Source: Streptomyces fulvoviolaceus (lineage in GTDB: Bacteria > Actinomycetota > Actinomycetes > Streptomycetales > Streptomycetaceae). From it: 17,530 nt of DNA. The translations under genes were made by a program, and so were the position numbers. The stretch spans positions 1 through 17,530 of the forward strand of contig NZ_JOEY01000102.1 of NCBI RefSeq assembly GCF_000718165.1. The letters are read 5' to 3'. The notes below the pieces were generated by a model that was not told where the DNA came from, did not search any database, and worked only from the letters and a program-made list of their open reading frames with translations. Below are positions 14,601 through 17,530 of the stretch, piece by piece. Position 1 is the stretch's first letter, and each line of letters begins with the position of its first letter.

Positions 14601-15611
14601 ATGACTGACACCGCAGCGGTCGAGATTCTCGCCCACGTCCATCGGGGCGTCGGCCGCATCCTGCTGAACCGGCCCAAGGCGCTCAACGCCCTGACGGCAG
14701 ACATGGTCGCCGCCATAGACCGCGTGCTCGCCGCGTGGGAGGACACACCGCTGTCCGCTGTGCTGATCGCCAGTACCAGCACGAAGGCGTTCTGTGCCGG
14801 GGGAGACATCCGTACGATCCGCGAGGACAGCCTCGCCGGGGATGCCGAGGCCAGTGAGCGGTTCTTCGCATCTGAGTACCGGCTCAACGCCCGGATCGCC
14901 GAGTATCCCGTGCCGGTCGTGTCGCTCATCGACGGCCTGTGCATGGGCGGCGGTCTCGGTCTGTCCGTCCACGGCAGCTTCCGCGTCGTTACCGAGCGCG
15001 CGGTGCTGGCGATGCCGGAGACCGGGATCGGATTCTTCCCGGACGTCGGGGCCAGCTACTTCCTGCCGAGGCTGCCCGGCGCGATCGGCATGTACCTGGG
15101 CCTGACCGGGCACCGGCTCGACGCGGCCGACGCGCTGTACACGGGTCTGGCCACGCACTTCGTCCCCGCAGACGGGCTTGACGCGGTCGGGGAGGCCCTG
15201 GCCGACAACCCCGGCGACCCGCTGGACGTGGTCCTGAACCGCCTCGCCGGCCGCTCCCCGGTGGCGGGCAGTGGGCTGGCGGAGGTGCGCGGGGATGTGG
15301 ACTGGGCGTTCGCCGCGCCGGCCCTCGGCGAGATCGAGAAACGCCTGCGCCACCTCGAAACCCCCTGGGCGGCAGCCGCGCTGGCCGCCTTGGAGTCCGC
15401 TTCGCCGGAGAGCCTGGAGATCACTCACGCCCTGCTGGCCCGGGGCAGGCAGCACACGCTGCGAGAGTGCCTCGACGCCGAACTCGCCCTGACGCGCACG
15501 ACCATCCGCACGCCGGACTTCCTGGAGGGTGTCCGTGCGGCCCTGGTCGACAAGGACCGCACCCCCAACTGGCGACGTGCGTCGCTCGGCGGGCGGACGC
15601 TGCTGTCCTGA
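14601..15611 (+). CDS. Enoyl-CoA hydratase/isomerase family, 3-hydroxyisobutyryl-CoA hydrolase type
   Basis: A 336-residue crotonase-fold enzyme, slightly shorter than the roughly 345-355 usual for 3-hydroxyisobutyryl-CoA hydrolase. The oxyanion-hole segments are TKAFCAGGDIRTI (61-73) and DGLCMGGGLGLSVHG (111-125). The signature ERAVLAMPETGIGFFPDVGA (132-151), with Glu140 and Asp148, followed by SYFLPRLPG, distinguishes this branch from ordinary enoyl-CoA hydratases. In valine breakdown it releases CoA from 3-hydroxyisobutyryl-CoA. GAGGTGA lies six to seven bases upstream of the ATG. The neighbouring alcohol dehydrogenase is not the usual 3-hydroxyisobutyrate dehydrogenase (a beta-hydroxyacid dehydrogenase), but could replace it or act on another hydroxy acid (inference). 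If valine degradation is meant, the end product propionyl-CoA would link to the synthetase at 3181-5070. Confidence 0.82.
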   Translation: MTDTAAVEILAHVHRGVGRILLNRPKALNALTADMVAAIDRVLAAWEDTPLSAVLIASTSTKAFCAGGDIRTIREDSLAGDAEASERFFASEYRLNARIAEYPVPVVSLIDGLCMGGGLGLSVHGSFRVVTERAVLAMPETGIGFFPDVGASYFLPRLPGAIGMYLGLTGHRLDAADALYTGLATHFVPADGLDAVGEALADNPGDPLDVVLNRLAGRSPVAGSGLAEVRGDVDWAFAAPALGEIEKRLRHLETPWAAAALAALESASPESLEITHALLARGRQHTLRECLDAELALTRTTIRTPDFLEGVRAALVDKDRTPNWRRASLGGRTLLS

Positions 15612-15821
15612 GCATGTCTGCCCACGCATGCGGGGCGGTCCGTCCGCAGTGATCACACTCCTGACACGTTACGGGTGCGAGGGCCTGACCGCGGCTCGGG
15701 GCGTCGTGGAGCTGTGCGGCGCGTTGTGTCGCAGGATGTACGGCATGCGAGGCAGCGAGACGCCCACAGCGGCGGTTCTCCCTGACCGTAGTCGCCACTG
15801 GATCGCCGACGGCGCCGTCTT

Positions 15822-15849
15822 CCCTCCGGTGACCGTGCCGGACGGAGGG
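15822..15849. terminator. Hairpin between convergent genes
   Basis: CCCTCCG (15822-15828) and CGGAGGG (15843-15849) are perfect complements around a 14-nt loop that itself contains further GC pairing. It sits 19 bp past the stop of the minus-strand MDR gene and 211 bp past the stop of the plus-strand hydrolase gene, so it most likely ends the MDR transcript. The rest of the 256-bp interval holds no supported gene. Confidence 0.45.
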
Positions 15850-15867
15850 GCTGGGGCCGGACTGCTC

Positions 15868-16881
15868 TCAGTCGTTGTCGGGCACCATGGAGACCACGAC
15901 CTTGCCGGCTTTGGTGCGGCCCTGCTCGACGTGCGCCATCGCCTCCAGTGTCTGGTCGAACGGGAAGGTGCTGTCGATGACCGGGCGGAGTTTCCCGCTG
16001 TCGTAGAGGGCGCCGAGTTTGCGGAGCTGGGAGCCGTTGGCCTGCATGAAGAAGAACTGGTAGCGCACGCCCAGCGCCTTGGCCTGCTTCCGCACCTTGC
16101 GGCTGAGCACGTTCATGACCAGGCCCATGAAGGAGGGCGCGCCGAGCTGCTTGGCGAAGCCGGGGTCCGGCGGGCCGACGACACTGATGGCCAGGCCGCC
16201 GGGCTTCAGTACGGTCAGCGACTTCTCGAGGTTCGCTCCGCCCACCGAGTCCAGCACGAGGTCGTAGCCGGACAGCATCTTCGAGAAGTCTTCCTTGGTG
16301 TAGTCGACGACGATGTCAGCGCCGAGGCTGCTGACCAGCTTCTCCGTGTCGGTGTTCGTGGTCGTGGCGACCGTAGCGCCGAGGTGCTTGGCGAGCTGGA
16401 TGACCGTCGAGCCGAGGCCACCGGCACCGGCGTGGATGAGCACCTTCTGACCCGGCTTCACGTGGGCCTTGTCGACGAGGATCTGCCAGGCGGCCAGGGC
16501 CACCAGCGGCACTGCGGCTGCCTCGTTGAGGGTGAGGGAGGCCGGCTTGGGTGCGACGTCGTCCATGTCGATCGCGATGAACTCCGCGAAGCTGCCGATC
16601 CGCAGGTCGCGCGGACGGGCGTAGACCTCGTCGCCGACTTCGATGCCGTGTACGGCGGAGCCGACCCGAGTCACGACACCAGCCACGTCGTGGCCGAGCA
16701 CGAACGGAACCTTGTACTTCAGGAGCTGCTTGAACTCCCCGTTGCGGACCATCTTGTCCAGCGGGTTGATACTGGCGGCGCTCACTTTGACCAGGACGTC
16801 GCGGTCCCCGACCGTGGGCTCGGGTACCTCTGCGGCGCGTGCGCCGTCCTTGCCGTACTTCTCGACGACGAAGGCCTTCAT
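15868..16881 (-). CDS. Zinc-independent MDR-family NADP-dependent oxidoreductase (second paralogue)
   Basis: A 337-residue paralogue of the MDR enzyme encoded at 7730-8725, similar throughout (MKAFVVEKYG against MRAFVVTKYK; SINPLDKMVRNGEFKQLLKY; GYDLVLDSVGGANLEKSLTV; SRKVRKQAKALGVRY). The GroES-like domain covers about 1-118 and the Rossmann domain carries VLIHAGAGGLGSTVIQ (147-162). Zinc ligands are missing. As with its paralogue, an NADPH-dependent reduction of an unsaturated carbonyl or quinone is likely but unproven. AAAGG lies about eight bases upstream of the ATG at 16881. The gene is alone on its strand; its upstream region contains the second copy of the 68-bp module found before the HSL-type hydrolase gene, so these two genes are probably controlled together. 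Confidence 0.87.
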   Translation of the reverse strand: MKAFVVEKYGKDGARAAEVPEPTVGDRDVLVKVSAASINPLDKMVRNGEFKQLLKYKVPFVLGHDVAGVVTRVGSAVHGIEVGDEVYARPRDLRIGSFAEFIAIDMDDVAPKPASLTLNEAAAVPLVALAAWQILVDKAHVKPGQKVLIHAGAGGLGSTVIQLAKHLGATVATTTNTDTEKLVSSLGADIVVDYTKEDFSKMLSGYDLVLDSVGGANLEKSLTVLKPGGLAISVVGPPDPGFAKQLGAPSFMGLVMNVLSRKVRKQAKALGVRYQFFFMQANGSQLRKLGALYDSGKLRPVIDSTFPFDQTLEAMAHVEQGRTKAGKVVVSMVPDND

Positions 16882-16962
16882 GCCGGCCGCCTTTCCATGT
16901 GGGTTTTCCGGTGGTCGATGTGATTCTTCGCGCAGGTCTCCTCGCGCGCCCGTTTCTCGCGT

Positions 16963-17030
16963 GCGGCCGGGTTGATGTGCTGGTCATGACGCTACCGGCT
17001 GAGTATGGAAAAGTAAACTCAGCTGAGGCT
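16963..17030 (-). promoter_or_regulatory. Conserved promoter/operator module, copy B
   Basis: The second copy of the module at 6213-6280, 58 of 68 positions identical. CTGAGT (16999-17004) and ACTCAG (17017-17022) are exactly conserved with the same 12-bp spacer, while the secondary ACTTTCT/AGAAAGT repeat of copy A is lost. On the gene strand CATACT replaces TATACT as the possible -10 element. The module lies 82 bp upstream of the MDR start at 16881 and ends 3 bp before the HxlR remnant begins. Confidence 0.6.
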
Positions 17031-17032
17031 GG

Positions 17033-17330
17033 GTGCGCGACGTCTGGTACGGTCCGACCCGCTTCAGCGGCTTCGAACGCGTCCTCGGCTGTCCTCGCAA
17101 CCTCCTCGCGGTGCGGCTCCGGATACTGGTGGAGGAAGGGAGGCCGCCGAGACCTGCAAAGAACCGGGCTCGCGGAGCCGGCCGAAGTACGTGATCACAC
17201 CCAAGGGCATGGATCTCGTCCCGGCGGTAATGGGGCTGCTGCAGTGGGGCGACCGTTACCGCGCCGACATGGAAGGTCCGGCCGTACTGGGCGACGCCGC
17301 GGATGCTGCGCCCCGGCCCCGCATTTCGCA
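17033..17330 (+). pseudogene. HxlR-family regulator remnant, truncated and frameshifted
   Basis: From 17033 one frame reads VRDVWYGPTRFSGFERVLG and then CPRNLLAVRLRILVEEG, the middle of an HxlR-type winged helix-turn-helix. After about 17140 the similarity moves to another frame: CKEPGSRSRPKYVITPKGMD, then LVPAVMGLLQWGDRYRADME, the wing and C-terminal helix of the same family. The N-terminal third (the usual Cys and the first helices) is missing, and the homologous part begins right at the edge of the upstream module. HxlR genes often lie divergent from an oxidoreductase they control, as here with the MDR gene, so this may be its former regulator (inference). The right end is approximate. Confidence 0.65.
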
Positions 17331-17428
17331 TGAGGCCCGTCGACTGGGCTGGGCGCGGTTGCGCCAGGTGTTCGTAGTGGCTCAGTCCGCCGGGGGTGGC
17401 CGCACTGCCTGGCCTCGGGCTTGGTGGT

Positions 17429-17440
17429 GGGGGGGGGGGG
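17429..17440 (+). repeat. G12 homopolymer
   Basis: Twelve consecutive G residues follow TTGGTGGT. The tract lies 17 bp past the end of the transposase coding sequence, near or outside the end of the insertion element. Such runs are prone to slippage and to sequencing error, so the length is uncertain. Confidence 0.9.
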
Positions 17441-17457
17441 TGCCTCTATGTCTTTCG

Positions 17458-17530
17458 TCAAGCGAGGCGTGGGGTTCGGGGTTCGTAGAAGGTGCCGTCG
17501 CGGAGCATCGCGAACAGCACGTTGATCCGC
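17458..17530 (-). mobile_element. C-terminal end of a probable IS110-family transposase
   Basis: Reading leftwards from the right edge, the frame gives RINVLFAMLRDGTFYEPRTP and then RLA before a TGA at 17460-17458. A final helix with VLFAMLRDG followed by an aromatic and a short proline-rich tail is the usual end of IS110/IS116/IS902-type transposases, which have a DEDD-type catalytic domain further upstream, outside this window. Only 23 residues are visible, so the family is probable rather than certain. No terminal inverted repeats are seen, which also fits IS110. Confidence 0.55.

Noticed and set aside
13548..15656. A 702-codon open frame on the minus strand
   Set aside because: It is antisense to both the iron alcohol dehydrogenase and the HIBYL-CoA hydrolase-like genes, which have clear motifs and ribosome binding sites. 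The translation is repetitive and matches no family.
15529..16923. A 464-codon plus-strand frame
   Set aside because: It is antisense to the second MDR gene, is rich in V, D, G and E without a family signature, and has no ribosome binding site.
1..17530. Biosynthetic gene cluster, phage or CRISPR hypothesis
   Set aside because: No polyketide or peptide synthase modules, phage structural genes, cas genes or regularly spaced repeats were seen on either strand.

Overview
The window looks like an accessory region of an actinomycete chromosome, most likely Streptomyces or a close relative. It has very high GC, third-position GC bias in every convincing gene, GGAGG-type ribosome binding sites, GTG starts, and families common in Streptomyces: ANTAR proteins, DUF1206 and YihY membrane proteins, paired TetR regulators, and MDR oxidoreductases. 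No rRNA, tRNA or CRISPR array was seen.

Left part (1-3090, all minus strand): the N-terminus of a DUF1206 membrane protein, a YihY/BrkB-like membrane protein, two stand-alone ANTAR regulators in tandem, a small basic membrane protein broken by a one-base frameshift, and what looks like the N-terminal stub of a PucR/CdaR-type regulator.

Middle left (3126-6280, minus): a 629-residue propionyl-CoA/acetyl-CoA synthetase with a strong terminator hairpin, and an HSL-type alpha/beta hydrolase. Upstream of the hydrolase lies a 68-bp regulatory module that recurs at 16963-17030. About 480 bp without a gene follow, then a fragment of another alpha/beta hydrolase.

Centre (6957-12053): a TetR regulator sits divergent from a three-gene plus-strand operon of MDR oxidoreductase, alpha/beta hydrolase and a protein with two EthD-like domains. 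The operon promoter (TTGACA-17-CATAGT) carries a perfect TGAGT-N2-ACTCA palindrome in its spacer. A second, clearly paralogous TetR is divergent from an SDR gene that is frameshifted in a G5 run.

Right part (12283-16881): a LysR regulator is divergent from an iron-dependent alcohol dehydrogenase and a 3-hydroxyisobutyryl-CoA hydrolase-like enzyme. Facing them is a second MDR oxidoreductase, paralogous to the first, whose upstream region is the second copy of the 68-bp module. The right edge holds an HxlR-family remnant starting at the module boundary, a G12 tract, and the C-terminal end of a probable IS110-family transposase.

Taken together, I read the core as small TetR- and LysR-controlled sets of oxidoreductases, hydrolases and acyl-CoA enzymes, consistent with breakdown or detoxification of a small carbonyl, ester or acyl compound. 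The substrate cannot be read from the sequence. Paralogue pairs, remnants, two frameshifts and a transposase end show that the region has been rearranged and is partly decaying, or that the assembly has a few homopolymer errors.
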